A DNA stretch of 64,000 bases from Manganitrophus sp963718695 (lineage in GTDB: Bacteria > Nitrospirota > Nitrospiria > SBBL01 > Manganitrophaceae). The translations under genes were made by a program, and so were the position numbers. Where the stretch lies: the NCBI GenBank assembly GCA_963718695.1, contig OY970371.1, positions 2,976,001 to 3,040,000 on the forward strand, given 5' to 3'. Shown here piece by piece: positions 1 to 9,015 of the stretch. A model generated the notes under the pieces. The model saw only the letters and a program-made list of their open reading frames with translations. It did not search any database and was not told where the DNA came from. Each line of letters opens with the position of its first letter. Position 1 is the first letter of the stretch.

Positions 1-664
1 CCCCGAAGAGGGATACGCTCGATCCGAATCTATCTCCAGACTCGGAGTTGGAGTTCTGCAAAATAGCCTGCTGAGTCCAAATTCCATCGCTTCGGAGAAA
101 GACATAAACTGCGCCGGCTCCGTCATGAAGGAGATCCCCTTCAGATGGAGCCGCCACCGCAAGAGTGTCGCCCGACAACGAAACACTATAACCAAATTGG
201 CCATTGAAGTTGGGTTTGGAAGCCTTTATATAAGCCTCCTGCGCAAACGCAGCCACACCCTGACGCGTCAGCATCACCGTATAGTGCTTGGTACTTCCAT
301 CCTCCGCAGTCACATCGACAAGGATCGTGTTCGTCCCTTCCACGAGCGCAACCGGTGATGAGTCGGTTCCGGAGAAGGTTGCGGTCCCATTGACCGTGAC
401 CGTCGCAGCAGGATCGGCCACCGTTGGAGTCACCGTCACAGAAGGCAAGAGAAAACCGGCCTCCGCCAAATAATCGGTGATCTCCGGATCAAACCCAGGA
501 GAAAGCACCCCATTGGAAAGCTGCAACGCCGCCAAATCTGCATTGGATGAAAGTCGTGTCCCTCCGCCACCGCCTCCGCCACCTCCGTTGCTACAGGAGG
601 AGAAAGGAAGAAGCAATAAAAAGATCAAAAACAAATTAAAAGGAGACCTCATTCTTTGCTGCAT
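1..664 (-). CDS. Surface lipoprotein with cadherin-like and FG-GAP domains (3' end cut by window edge)
   Basis: Reading the minus strand from an ATG at 664 gives an open frame to base 1 with no stop, so the C-terminus lies outside the window. A GGAGAG ribosome site lies six bases before the ATG. The protein begins with a hydrophobic signal ending in a lipobox (LPFSSC, Cys about residue 24), then a run of eight glycines. Residues about 36-135 look like the cadherin-like beta-sandwich domain (start LSSNADLAALQLSNG, end DGSTKHYTVMLTR). After that come FG-GAP-type repeats (FGYSVSLSGDTLAVAAPSEG, then GDRFGSSVSL). Such lipoproteins are usually outer-membrane or surface anchored, and FG-GAP repeats form beta-propellers. 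The ligand is unknown. The domain reading is confident; any function would be a guess. Confidence 0.8.
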   Translation of the reverse strand, partial: MQQRMRSPFNLFLIFLLLLPFSSCSNGGGGGGGGGTRLSSNADLAALQLSNGVLSPGFDPEITDYLAEAGFLLPSVTVTPTVADPAATVTVNGTATFSGTDSSPVALVEGTNTILVDVTAEDGSTKHYTVMLTRQGVAAFAQEAYIKASKPNFNGQFGYSVSLSGDTLAVAAPSEGDLLHDGAGAVYVFLRSDGIWTQQAILQNSNSESGDRFGSSVSLFG

Positions 665-1007
665 GATTTCTCTCCATATTGAAGGTAGGGGGAAGAGGCT
701 CTCTGTCCTGAGACAGAGAGTGGCGGAACAGCCTTTCAAGAATACTTAAGTAATTTGCCAGGGAGTTTACCATTTGAAAAATAAAAGTGTCAATCCGAGA
801 TATTCCAAATGGGTAAGATCGCCGAGAGAATATGACCGGTCATCCCTCTGAACAGATCCAGGGTTCCAGGTCTACCGGCCCATTCGAACCATCACGATTG
901 ATTTCTTCTTCCATGCAGAGCGGAAGGTCAAGCTGTTCTTTTATCCATCCTGGACCGGCCCTCTTTTTCCAATGGAGAAATTCAGATAAGATGAATACAA
1001 TATCAAC
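665..1007. other. Intergenic region, no gene seen
   Basis: This 343-base gap lies between the divergent lipoprotein gene and nth. I see no coding frame with a ribosome site and no convincing terminator. It presumably holds the promoters of both flanking genes, but I cannot place -10/-35 boxes with confidence. Confidence 0.5.
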
Positions 1008-1658
1008 ATGAAAAAACGTCTAGACATAACGGCTCCGGCTGAGCAGCGGCGGAAAGCGAAAGCAATCATCACCGTACTGAAGCGGCTCTATCCCGAAGCG
1101 AAGACGGTGCTCCGCCACACCAATCCTTGGGAGCTATACATCGCGGTGGTTCTCTCGGCGCAGACGACCGATAAAAAGGTAAACGAGGTCACCGAGCGGC
1201 TCTTCAAAAAATACAAAACGCTCGATGATTATGTGAACGCCGATCCGGAAGAATTCGAGCAAGAGATCAAGTCGGTCAACTTCTACCGGAACAAAGCGAA
1301 AAACATCTTGAAGGCGGCCAAAATCGTGAAGGCGCAGTTCGGCGGGGAGGTCCCGCGGACGATGGAAGCGCTCCGGACCCTTCCTGGAGCGGGGCGCAAG
1401 ACGGCGAATGTGATTCAGGCACAGGCCTACGGCGTGGCCGAGGGGATCGCGGTCGACACACACGTCAAGCGCCTCGCGCGCCGCTGGGGGCTGACGAATG
1501 AGACCGATCCGGAGAAGATCGAGCGGGACCTGATGGCGATCCTCCCCCAGGAGGATTGGGTTCATTTCAACTTTCGCGTCGTCGATTACGGGCGAGACTA
1601 TTGCTCTGCGCGGCCTCATCAACACGAAGCGTGCCCCCTGGGCCGGTTTGATTCGTAG
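1008..1658 (+). CDS. nth: Endonuclease III (DNA glycosylase/AP lyase), two of four cluster cysteines missing
   Basis: Base-excision repair enzyme that removes oxidised pyrimidines and cuts at the abasic site. The 216-residue length fits the family. The helix-hairpin-helix LPGAGRKTANV carries the catalytic lysine (K131), and VDTH carries the catalytic aspartate (D150). The C-terminal iron-sulphur loop normally reads C-x6-C-x2-C-x5-C. Here the spacing is kept but the residues are C199, H206, C209 and D215, so two ligands are changed. The cluster is probably absent or altered. The gene stands alone, with the next small gene about 120 bases downstream. The assignment rests on the glycosylase motifs and is secure; the cluster state is inference. 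Confidence 0.93.
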   Translation: MKKRLDITAPAEQRRKAKAIITVLKRLYPEAKTVLRHTNPWELYIAVVLSAQTTDKKVNEVTERLFKKYKTLDDYVNADPEEFEQEIKSVNFYRNKAKNILKAAKIVKAQFGGEVPRTMEALRTLPGAGRKTANVIQAQAYGVAEGIAVDTHVKRLARRWGLTNETDPEKIERDLMAILPQEDWVHFNFRVVDYGRDYCSARPHQHEACPLGRFDS

Positions 1659-1778
1659 TCGATCATGGGCCGCATGATAAAAAAAACTCAGCCGTCTGCG
1701 TTCAGCGCAAGATAAAATTATTTGCGGTTTCGCTGATTGCTGAAAGCTGAACGCTACTTTCTATATAAGGACCATCCA

Positions 1779-1970
1779 ATGTCAAAGGGATCAAAAAAGC
1801 AAAGACAATCCGAGATCCGGAAAAAAACCAAGCAGAAGGAAAAATTAAAAAAGCTTGAGCGCCGCTACTTTGCCGCCCAGACGCGGAGAGAGGAGCGGGA
1901 AACCATCGAGAAGATCAAGCGGCTCGCCCCGAATTATCCGGTGCAGGAGATCCTCCGACCGGCTGCATGA
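1779..1970 (+). CDS. Small highly basic protein (63 aa), resembles DUF6800-type proteins
   Basis: I start this at the ATG at 1779, which has an AAGGA site at the right distance, rather than at an earlier in-frame ATG at 1737 that lies in repeat-like sequence. The protein is almost entirely charged (Lys/Arg/Glu), helical in character and without cysteines or a signal peptide; it ends NYPVQEILRPAA. The KEKLKKLERRYFAAQ stretch and the closing IEKIKRLAPN resemble small basic proteins filed under DUF6800. That match is from memory and weak. It could bind nucleic acid or ribosomes, but nothing in the sequence proves it. Confidence 0.55.
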   Translation: MSKGSKKQRQSEIRKKTKQKEKLKKLERRYFAAQTRREERETIEKIKRLAPNYPVQEILRPAA

Positions 1971-2185
1971 GAAAACCGCCTCGGTCCGGAAATACCTCCG
2001 GGGAAAATCCCCGTCTTCAATCGTCCTTCCAAACCACCGCCCCTTTCTCCTACGACCGCAAATAAAAATGCAATCACTCCATAATAAAGTGGATGACAAT
2101 TTTCATTTTGTATCTTATAATCTCAGACTTGTAAGCGATCATCGCAGATGCAATCATTCTTCAGATGCAGGAGAGCTTCCAGAGA

Positions 2186-4234
2186 ATGGCAACGCAAAAT
2201 AGGATCGTGCCTCACCCCCTGCAGCGCCGCGTGGCGGAAACGCTCCTCCTCGCGGTCCTACTGATCGGCCAGGCCTCCCTTACCTGGGGCCAAGAAGTCT
2301 CTCACTCCACCCATTCCGAAAACGCTCTCACGGAGCTCAGCCTGGAAGAGCTGATGAACGTGGAGATCGTCACCTACTCCAAAAGTCCCCTCAAATGGTT
2401 CGATACCCCGGCGGCGATTTTTGTGATCACGCAGGAAGACATCCGCCGCTCCGGCGTCACCTCCGTTCCGGAGGCGCTTCGAATGGCCCCCGGCGTTCAG
2501 GTGGCCCGGATCAATTCGAATCAGTGGGCGATCGGCATCCGCGGATTTACCAGCCGTCTGTCCCGATCGATCCTGGTAATGATTGACGGCAGGAGTGTTT
2601 ATAACCCGCTGTTTGCCGGGGTCTACTGGGAAGTTCAAGACCTCTTGCTGGAAGACATTGAGCGGATCGAAGTGATCCGGGGACCGGGCGGGGTCATCTG
2701 GGGGGCGAATGCGGTCAACGGGGTGATCAACATCATCACCAAGCATTCGAAAGAGACCCAGGGGGGATTGGTCACGCTCGGAGCCGGGACGGAAGAGCGC
2801 GGCTTCGGCGGGGTTCGCTATGGAGGAAAGGCCGGCGAGAACCTCCATTACCGGGTCTATACAAAATACTTCGATCGGGATGCGGCCTTTCATCCGGACG
2901 GGGTCGATTTCGACGATTGGCGGATGGGCCAGGCGGGATTCCGGACCGATCTCGATTTGACGAACCGCGACGCCTTCACCCTCCAGGGGGATTTTTACAC
3001 CGGGGAGGCGGGGCAGCGGACCACGTTCGGGACCTACACTCCTCCTTTCTCGCAAACGGTCTTAAGAGACGCCGATCTCTCCGGCGGAAATCTTTTGTTC
3101 CGTTGGGGCCACGTCCGCAGCGAGCGGTCCGACTGGACGTTGAAGGTCTATTATGACTATACGAACCGGGAAGAGGCGAATTTCGAGGAAGAGCGGCACA
3201 CCCTCGATTTTGATTTTCAGCACCACCTTCGCTTGATCAAAAGTCAGGCGCTGATTTGGGGGGCCGGCTACCGGCTTAACTCGGATGATACAAGCGGCGT
3301 CGAGACGGTGGAATTTATCCCCGCGGACCGGACCGATGCGATCTATAGCGCCTTCGTCCAGTATCAGATCGGTTTTATCGATGACCGGGTGGTTCTGACC
3401 CTCGGCTCCAAGTTCGAGCACAACGACTACAGTGGGTTCGAGCTCCAGCCGAGTGGAAGAGCGCTTTGGAAGCCGACCGAAACACAGGTGGTCTGGGGCG
3501 CCGTGACCCGGGCCGTCCGGACCCCGACCCGGCTGGAGCATGATTTGGCGCTCTCCGGCGTGCTGAACCCGGCCACGAATACGTTCGGCCGCGTCCTTCC
3601 GAACGAGTCGTTTGAATCAGAAGAGATGATCGCCTATGAGCTCGGTTACCGGGTTCAGCCGCAGCCCCGGCTCTCTTTTACTTCGACCACATTCTATAAC
3701 AAGTACGCGAACCTTTCGACCCTGGAGATGGGGGCCCCGTCATTTACCGAGGCGGCCCCTCCCGGCCCCGACAGGGTGATCGTCCCGTTTTTCTTCACCA
3801 ATCAGATGGACGGTCATACCTACGGCGTGGAGTTGATGACCGACTGGCAGGCGAAGGAGTGGTGGCGGGTCAACTTCATCTACTCGTTCCTTCAAATCCA
3901 CCTGAATGCGCAAGCCGGTTTTCCGACCCGGGAAAGCAGCGAAACGGGGACGGAAGGGTCAAGCCCGCATCATCAGGCGGGACTCCGCTCGATGATTGAC
4001 CTGCCGGGGAACCTGGAGTTTGATTGGTTTCTCCGGTACGTCGACCGGCTTCCCGCCCAGGTAGTGAAGCGATATTATAACCTCGATCTTCGGCTCGGCT
4101 GGCATCCGACGGAAAAAGTGGAGCTTTCGGTCGTCGGCCAAAATCTGCTCGATAAACACCATGCGGAATTTGCCAGGGGAGTCGTTGAAGTGCAACGCGG
4201 CGTCTATGCAAAGGTGACGGTTCGATGGGAATGA
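2186..4234 (+). CDS. TonB-dependent outer-membrane receptor
   Basis: Outer-membrane beta-barrel receptor of about 680 residues. A signal segment (LLLAVLLIGQASLTWG) is followed by a plug domain with typical marks: PAAIFVITQEDIRRSG, MIDGRSVYNPLFAG, IERIEVIRGPGGVIWGANAV and GVINIITK. The barrel ends at the stop with KVTVRWE, a usual aromatic-rich last strand. I take the second in-frame ATG (2186) as start; an ATG at 2165 is possible but has no ribosome site. The stop overlaps the start of the YfiR-like gene, so the two are surely co-transcribed. Given that partner and the CHASE8-type kinase opposite, it may sense as well as transport. The ligand cannot be read from sequence. Confidence 0.88.
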   Translation: MATQNRIVPHPLQRRVAETLLLAVLLIGQASLTWGQEVSHSTHSENALTELSLEELMNVEIVTYSKSPLKWFDTPAAIFVITQEDIRRSGVTSVPEALRMAPGVQVARINSNQWAIGIRGFTSRLSRSILVMIDGRSVYNPLFAGVYWEVQDLLLEDIERIEVIRGPGGVIWGANAVNGVINIITKHSKETQGGLVTLGAGTEERGFGGVRYGGKAGENLHYRVYTKYFDRDAAFHPDGVDFDDWRMGQAGFRTDLDLTNRDAFTLQGDFYTGEAGQRTTFGTYTPPFSQTVLRDADLSGGNLLFRWGHVRSERSDWTLKVYYDYTNREEANFEEERHTLDFDFQHHLRLIKSQALIWGAGYRLNSDDTSGVETVEFIPADRTDAIYSAFVQYQIGFIDDRVVLTLGSKFEHNDYSGFELQPSGRALWKPTETQVVWGAVTRAVRTPTRLEHDLALSGVLNPATNTFGRVLPNESFESEEMIAYELGYRVQPQPRLSFTSTTFYNKYANLSTLEMGAPSFTEAAPPGPDRVIVPFFFTNQMDGHTYGVELMTDWQAKEWWRVNFIYSFLQIHLNAQAGFPTRESSETGTEGSSPHHQAGLRSMIDLPGNLEFDWFLRYVDRLPAQVVKRYYNLDLRLGWHPTEKVELSVVGQNLLDKHHAEFARGVVEVQRGVYAKVTVRWE

Positions 4235-4896
4235 AGCGCCTGTCTTTCCTTCAAAGAATTTCTGTCGCAATACTGTTGATCGGAATCGGCCTCGCCCTTC
4301 CGCTTGTAGAGGCACGGTCGCAGGCACCCGAATACCAGGTGAAGGCTGCTTTCCTCTATAACTTCGCCAAATTTGTGGAGTGGCCGGCGGAAGCGCTCTC
4401 GGAGGACCCCTCCTTTGTCATCGGCATCTTGGGGGAAGATCCCTTCGGCAGGCTGATCGATGAGGCGGTTGCGGGCAAAACCGTTCGAGACAAGCCGATT
4501 ATTGTAAAACGTTTCTCGAAAATCGAAGATACAGGGAGTGCCCATATTCTCTTTATCAGCGATTCGGAGGTGGGAAACGTCTCCCGGATTGTAAAGCAGA
4601 TGAGCCGTGCGCCGGTTTTAACCGTCAGCGATATCAACCGATTCGCCGAGCGGGGGGGAATGGTTCAGTTGGAGACGGAGCAGAGCCGGGTCCGTTTTGC
4701 GATCAATGTCGCCGCGGTCGAGCGGGCCGGCCTGAAGCCAAGCTCGCAGCTGTTGAAATTGGCCCGCATCGTCCCCGAGGGGGATGCCCATCGCGCGGTC
4801 CCCTTTGATGTTGGCGCTTTGGGTCTCACCCCTCCCTCGCTGCAGCTGAGCCGGTCGTTTCAGGAACTCTCCTCTTTTACCCGTTCAAGCCGATAA
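4225..4896 (+). CDS. YfiR-family periplasmic regulator (DUF4154)
   Basis: A signal peptide (residues about 10-32) precedes a YfiR-type domain beginning EYQVKAAFLYNFAKFVEWP and ending LLKLARIV. In Pseudomonas, YfiR is a periplasmic protein that represses the membrane diguanylate cyclase YfiN by binding its CHASE8 sensor. Here the neighbour with that kind of sensor is a histidine kinase (4860-7079, opposite strand), so the same periplasmic contact may control phosphorylation instead; that is inference. The start overlaps the receptor gene by ten bases. A tail of about 45 residues beyond the usual end runs into the 3' end of the convergent kinase gene (37-base overlap). Confidence 0.85.
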   Translation: MGMKRLSFLQRISVAILLIGIGLALPLVEARSQAPEYQVKAAFLYNFAKFVEWPAEALSEDPSFVIGILGEDPFGRLIDEAVAGKTVRDKPIIVKRFSKIEDTGSAHILFISDSEVGNVSRIVKQMSRAPVLTVSDINRFAERGGMVQLETEQSRVRFAINVAAVERAGLKPSSQLLKLARIVPEGDAHRAVPFDVGALGLTPPSLQLSRSFQELSSFTRSSR

Positions 4897-7079
4897 GGCA
4901 GATAAACGGTGAAGGTCGTTCCCTTCCCGTAGTCGCTCTCGACACCGATCTCCCCCTCTAATAGATCGATCAGTTTTTTAACAATCGCCAGCCCCAATCC
5001 GACCCCTCCGAACTCCCTTGTCGCGCTCGTATCGACCTGGTGAAATGCATCAAAAATTTTAGGAAGCTCTTCCGATTTGATGCCGATCCCGGTGTCCTGG
5101 ATGGAAAACTCGATTCCCCCTTTTTCGGGAAGGTCCTTTGTCGAAATAATCATCCCTCCTTGCTTCGTAAACTTTACGGCGTTCGAAAGGAAGTTGATCG
5201 TAATCTGTTTGATTTTCTCGGCATCCGATTGAATGACCGGAAATATCTCGGGGGGATGAAACTCGACGAAAAGCGATTTTTTCTCGAAGAGCGGCTGCAT
5301 TCCGGACAAGATCCCTTGAATGAGGGAAGGGATCTCGACCGGGCCGAGACGGACCGCCATTTTCCCCGATTCGATCCTGGAGAGATCGAGCACATCGTTC
5401 ACCAGGTTTAAAAGATCATTGGCGTTTCGGACCACCCCTTCCAGCGGCGCTTTTTGATCCTGGCCGACGGCGCCGTAGGTTTCATCCAATAGAAGAGAGC
5501 TGTAACCGATGATGGCATTGATCGGGGTTCTCAGCTCATGAGAGACGTTCGACACGAAATCAGATTTAATGCGGCTCGCCTCCAGGGCTTGCAGCGTCTT
5601 GTTCTTTAACTCTTCTTCCGCTTCCCGCTGCTGCGTAATGTCTTCGGCGATTCCCGCCGTTCGGTAGACCCTGCCTGATGGATCTTTAATGGGGGAGCTG
5701 CGATCCCTGATCCAACGACTCGATCCGTCCGGACGAATCACACGGTAGACGATGTCGGTGCGCTCTCCTCGGGCTTGCTGCTCCAGCACCGTCCTGAGAC
5801 GCTCCCGATCTTCCGGATGGATCGCCTCCACAAAAGATTTTGGGTCTTGATAAAGGCTTTCACAGCTGCGACCCCAGATTTTTTCATACGCGGGACTGAT
5901 ATAAAGCATGTAATGTTTATGCGGATCGGACATCCAGAAGACTTCATGGATATTTTCGGCAAGCTGTCGAAAGCGGCTTTCGGATTCCTTTAATTTTTCC
6001 TCGGCCTCTTTTCGCTCGGTGATGTCTGTATTTGTGCCGATGTAGCCCACGATCGCGCCGGCTTCATTGCGAAGCGGAATGGCGCTGCCATAAATCCAGG
6101 TCACCTTGCCTTCAGGGGTTTGAAAGCGGTACTCGGAGGCGAACTCGCGTTCGGCCTTGGTCGCATCGTACCATTCGTTAAAAATCCGCTCCCTGTCCTC
6201 GGAGTAGAGGGCCCTCGTCCATCCCATTCCCTTTGCTTCTTCCGGCACCATTCCGGCCATTTCGCACCAGCGCTCATTCACGAAGAGACAGTTCCCTTCA
6301 GAGTCGGTCTGGAAAATACCGACCGGCGCATGGCTGGTGAGGGTCCGAAACCGCAGCTCACTGGCTCCCAGCGCCGCGTCCCTGTTTTGAATTTCATCCA
6401 ACATCTCATTGAATCCCTGCACCAGAACGCCCAGTTCGTCCCGGCCCCGCTTCTCCGCTCGGATCGTATAGTCTTTCCGGATGGAGATCGCTTTCGCCGT
6501 TTTGACCAAATGTGAAATCGGCTCGGAAACGACCCGTTGAAATCGGGAGGCCAGCAACAGGGCAACGAACGAGGCGGCGATAATCAGGCCGATCGTCACC
6601 AGGGTGTACTGTCTGAGCGCGGAATAGAGGTCTTCCAGGTCGGATTGAATGTAAACGGTGCCGATCCTTTCCCCCCCCAAGAAGATGGGGCGAAAGACAA
6701 TCAGTGCGTTTCTTTCAAATTGAGCGCTGTACGCTTGGACCGGGGGAGGTTGAAGCCCCGCCTCGGCGTGACTGCCGACGTAGGTCGCGAAAACCTGACC
6801 TTCTTTCGTATAAATGGCGGCGGCGATGACACGGGGATAAGCCGCTAAGGCGGCCAAGGTCTCTTCCCCGGCCTTGGGGTCGTTAAAGGTCAACGCCGCG
6901 GTACTGTTGGTTCCAATGACGGCCGCCAGCGTGGACAGATTATAGGTCAAGCTCTGCCGTACCTTGAAGAGCTGATAGCTAATCGAGGCGATGCCCGCCA
7001 GCATCAAAACGATGCTGCTGGTCAACAGCGTCAGGTACATCAGCTTGGATTTAATCGATTGATCTTGAAACCGAACCAT
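4860..7079 (-). CDS. Membrane sensor histidine kinase: CHASE8-like, HAMP, two PAS, HisKA, HATPase
   Basis: Inner-membrane kinase of 739 residues. Helix one covers about residues 14-36, a periplasmic region of about 120 residues follows, and helix two is near 156-178. The periplasmic part (SLTYNLSTLAAVIGTNSTAAL, then FNDPKAGEETLAAL) fits CHASE8. HAMP spans about 180-235, followed by two PAS/PAC units. The phospho-acceptor is H514 in SNVSHELRTPINAI. The ATPase shows NFLSNAVKFT, DTGIGI and GVGLGLAIVKKL. There is no receiver domain, so the output regulator is encoded elsewhere. It converges on the YfiR-like gene, with a 37-base overlap. The kinase call is certain; the CHASE8 label rests on pattern and context. 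Confidence 0.9.
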   Translation of the reverse strand: MVRFQDQSIKSKLMYLTLLTSSIVLMLAGIASISYQLFKVRQSLTYNLSTLAAVIGTNSTAALTFNDPKAGEETLAALAAYPRVIAAAIYTKEGQVFATYVGSHAEAGLQPPPVQAYSAQFERNALIVFRPIFLGGERIGTVYIQSDLEDLYSALRQYTLVTIGLIIAASFVALLLASRFQRVVSEPISHLVKTAKAISIRKDYTIRAEKRGRDELGVLVQGFNEMLDEIQNRDAALGASELRFRTLTSHAPVGIFQTDSEGNCLFVNERWCEMAGMVPEEAKGMGWTRALYSEDRERIFNEWYDATKAEREFASEYRFQTPEGKVTWIYGSAIPLRNEAGAIVGYIGTNTDITERKEAEEKLKESESRFRQLAENIHEVFWMSDPHKHYMLYISPAYEKIWGRSCESLYQDPKSFVEAIHPEDRERLRTVLEQQARGERTDIVYRVIRPDGSSRWIRDRSSPIKDPSGRVYRTAGIAEDITQQREAEEELKNKTLQALEASRIKSDFVSNVSHELRTPINAIIGYSSLLLDETYGAVGQDQKAPLEGVVRNANDLLNLVNDVLDLSRIESGKMAVRLGPVEIPSLIQGILSGMQPLFEKKSLFVEFHPPEIFPVIQSDAEKIKQITINFLSNAVKFTKQGGMIISTKDLPEKGGIEFSIQDTGIGIKSEELPKIFDAFHQVDTSATREFGGVGLGLAIVKKLIDLLEGEIGVESDYGKGTTFTVYLPYRLERVKEESS

Positions 7080-7374
7080 TCGGATCCGACATACAGGCTA
7101 AATCGCAGCTTTCGAGCCATCCTCGATAAGATCCGTCGGGAACCTTTCACGTACGATGAGAATGGTCCCGCGATCGGGGCAATCCATTTTGTCCCGATTA
7201 TTGAAGATACCTGACTCTTTGAGGGTATTTCAAGACCCTTCTGGGCAGCGGCGGAGGGTGGCCGAAAAATAAAATGAAAAAGGATGACAATAAATATCCA
7301 TTTATTGTATAATTCGTCCTCTCACCAACAGGGGGCACAACCGGCTTTATCTAAGCATTTATCGAGGGATGGCA

Positions 7375-7761
7375 ATGCAAAACAGGATCGTTCTTCATTT
7401 TCAGAACGGGGAAATCGTCAAAGGAAGCACGGGCGACTTCTCCCCGGAAAAACCTTGGTTCCACCTTACGAAGAAGAGCTCGGGGGATACCATCAAGGTA
7501 GATCCCGCACGCTTAAAGGGAATCTTCTTTGTGAAGTGCTTTGAAGGAAACCCGACGTATAAAGAGCGGATCGACGTCGAACGGCCCGGCCTGGGCCGGC
7601 GGGTGATGGTTTGCTTCAAAGACGGCGAAAACATCTTCGGCTACACCACCGGCGTTTCTCCCGGAAGAAAAGGGTTCTTCCTCTTTTTCTCGGATCCCGA
7701 AAACAACAATGAGAAGGTCTTCGTCCTCACCGCCGCGACGGATGATGTCCTGTTAGGATAA
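7375..7761 (+). CDS. Small cytoplasmic protein, DUF6982-like
   Basis: A 128-residue soluble protein starting MQNRIVLHF. A GAGGG site lies six bases before the ATG at 7375; the ATG at 7369 abuts that site and is less likely. The fold looks all-beta: a strand pair 'LHFQNGEIVKG', then KGIFFVKCFEG, then RVMVCFKDGENIFGY, ending KVFVLTAATDDVLLG. This order matches small proteins annotated DUF6982, sometimes compared with PilZ barrels. No PilZ RxxxR motif is visible, so I do not claim c-di-GMP binding. It stands alone between the kinase gene and tRNA-Met. Confidence 0.65.
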   Translation: MQNRIVLHFQNGEIVKGSTGDFSPEKPWFHLTKKSSGDTIKVDPARLKGIFFVKCFEGNPTYKERIDVERPGLGRRVMVCFKDGENIFGYTTGVSPGRKGFFLFFSDPENNNEKVFVLTAATDDVLLG

Positions 7762-7788
7762 AACGACTCTGAAAAAAGGAAGAAAGAA

Positions 7789-7864
7789 TGGTAGCGGCGG
7801 AGGGCTTCGAACCCCCGACACGCGGATTATGATTCCGCTGCTCTACCAACTGAGCTACGCCGCC
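7789..7864 (-). tRNA. tRNA-Met (anticodon CAU)
   Basis: The minus strand reads as a full cloverleaf of 76 bases. The acceptor stem begins GGCGGCG, the D arm reads GCTCAGTTGGTAGAGC, the anticodon arm is GCGGA-ATCATAA-TCCGC with anticodon CAT, the T arm carries GGTTCGAAGCC, and CCA is encoded at the 3' end. The first acceptor pair is G-U. By stem and loop pattern it is an elongator rather than initiator Met tRNA, though a lysidine-modified Ile-CAU tRNA is not fully excluded. Confidence 0.95.
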
Positions 7865-7937
7865 ACTATTTCCAGAAAAGACAAGGTTCGGTTATATCAT
7901 TTTTCGCATTGTGCGTCAATCTGAGAAGCATCTTAAA

Positions 7938-7968
7938 TGTAGAGACGTCCCGGCGGGACGTCTCTACA
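7938..7968. repeat. Perfect palindrome, TGTAG...CTACA family
   Basis: Two perfect 14-base arms (TGTAGAGACGTCCC and its complement) flank a three-base GGC loop, just downstream of the trpS stop. Related TGTAGGGGCG...CTACA elements lie at 46441-46525 and, shorter, near 62861. They look like dispersed intergenic palindromes. This one could also fold as a transcription end for trpS but has no T-run. Confidence 0.7.
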
Positions 7969-7991
7969 GCTCCGCATTCCGAAACCGCGCT

Positions 7992-9002
7992 TCATCCTTG
8001 AAACGGGTAGTCGATCTTCATCGCCCGGCGAACCTGGCCCATCGTCTCCTGCGCGACCGCGCGGGCGCGGCGGGTTCCTTCCTTTAAGATTTCATCGATT
8101 GCCTTTTCGTCCCGGTCATACTCGGCGCGTCGTTCCCGGATCGGATCGAGAAAGGCATTCAGTGCGCGCGCCAGCTTCTTCTTCACCTCGACGTCGCCGA
8201 CCTTCCCCTGAACATACCGCTCCTTGAGATCGGCCACCTCTTCTTTGTTCGGGTTGAAAGCATCGTGGTAGACGAAAACCGGGTTTCCCTCGATATGCCC
8301 CGGATCGGTCGCGCGCAGACGCGTCGGATCGGTATACATCCGCATCACCTTCTCTTCGACCGTTTTGGCATCATCGGCCAGATAAATCGCATTGCCGAGG
8401 CTCTTGCTCATCTTGGCCTGGCCGTCGATGCCGGGAAGACGGGCGAACTCCCCCACCTTCGCCTGCGGCTCGACCAAGACCTGCGCATAGAGGGTGTTGA
8501 ACCGCCGGACGATTTCGACCGTCTGCTCGATCATCGGGAGCTGGTCTTTTCCGACCGGGACCAGATCGGCATTGAAGATCGTGATGTCGGCCGCCTGATG
8601 CACCGGGTAGACGAGGAATCCCGCCGGGAGATTCTGCTCAAAGCCCTTCTGCTGCATTTCATCTTTGACGGTCGGGTTGCGCTGGAGTCGCGCGACGGTG
8701 ACGAGATTGAGATAGTAAATCGCCAATTCGGAAATCTCCGGAATCAACGATTGAATCAGAATCGTGCTTTGGGCCGGATCGATCCCGACCGCCAGATAAT
8801 CCTTCGCCACCTCTCGAATATTTTGCTGCAAGATTTCCGGATGCTCGAAGTGATCGGTCAGCGCCTGAACGTCGGCGATCAAAATAAACGTCTCATACGC
8901 CTCTTGGAGCTTGACCCGATTGACCAGCGATCCGACATAGTGTCCCAGATGAAGCCGGCCGGTCGGCCGATCTCCCGTTAAAATCCGTTTCTTCTGATTC
9001 AT
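7992..9002 (-). CDS. trpS: Tryptophanyl-tRNA synthetase
   Basis: Class I aminoacyl-tRNA synthetase that charges tRNA-Trp. The HIGH-type motif is GRLHLGHYVG near residue 20 and the KMSKS loop is AKMSKSLGN near residue 195. I start at the ATG at 9002, which has GGAGGAAGG just upstream, and not at an upstream in-frame codon. The resulting 336 residues match bacterial TrpS. The cbiX-like gene ends only 13 bases upstream of the start, so trpS may be read through from the TrpD2/CbiX pair. Confidence 0.96.
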   Translation of the reverse strand: MNQKKRILTGDRPTGRLHLGHYVGSLVNRVKLQEAYETFILIADVQALTDHFEHPEILQQNIREVAKDYLAVGIDPAQSTILIQSLIPEISELAIYYLNLVTVARLQRNPTVKDEMQQKGFEQNLPAGFLVYPVHQAADITIFNADLVPVGKDQLPMIEQTVEIVRRFNTLYAQVLVEPQAKVGEFARLPGIDGQAKMSKSLGNAIYLADDAKTVEEKVMRMYTDPTRLRATDPGHIEGNPVFVYHDAFNPNKEEVADLKERYVQGKVGDVEVKKKLARALNAFLDPIRERRAEYDRDEKAIDEILKEGTRRARAVAQETMGQVRRAMKIDYPFQG

Positions 9003-9015
9003 CCTTCCTCCAACA

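Noticed and set aside
1690..1756. Short AGCTGA/TCAGC repeats as a regulatory RNA
   Set aside because: They match a degenerate dispersed motif also at 27109 and show no conserved RNA pattern.
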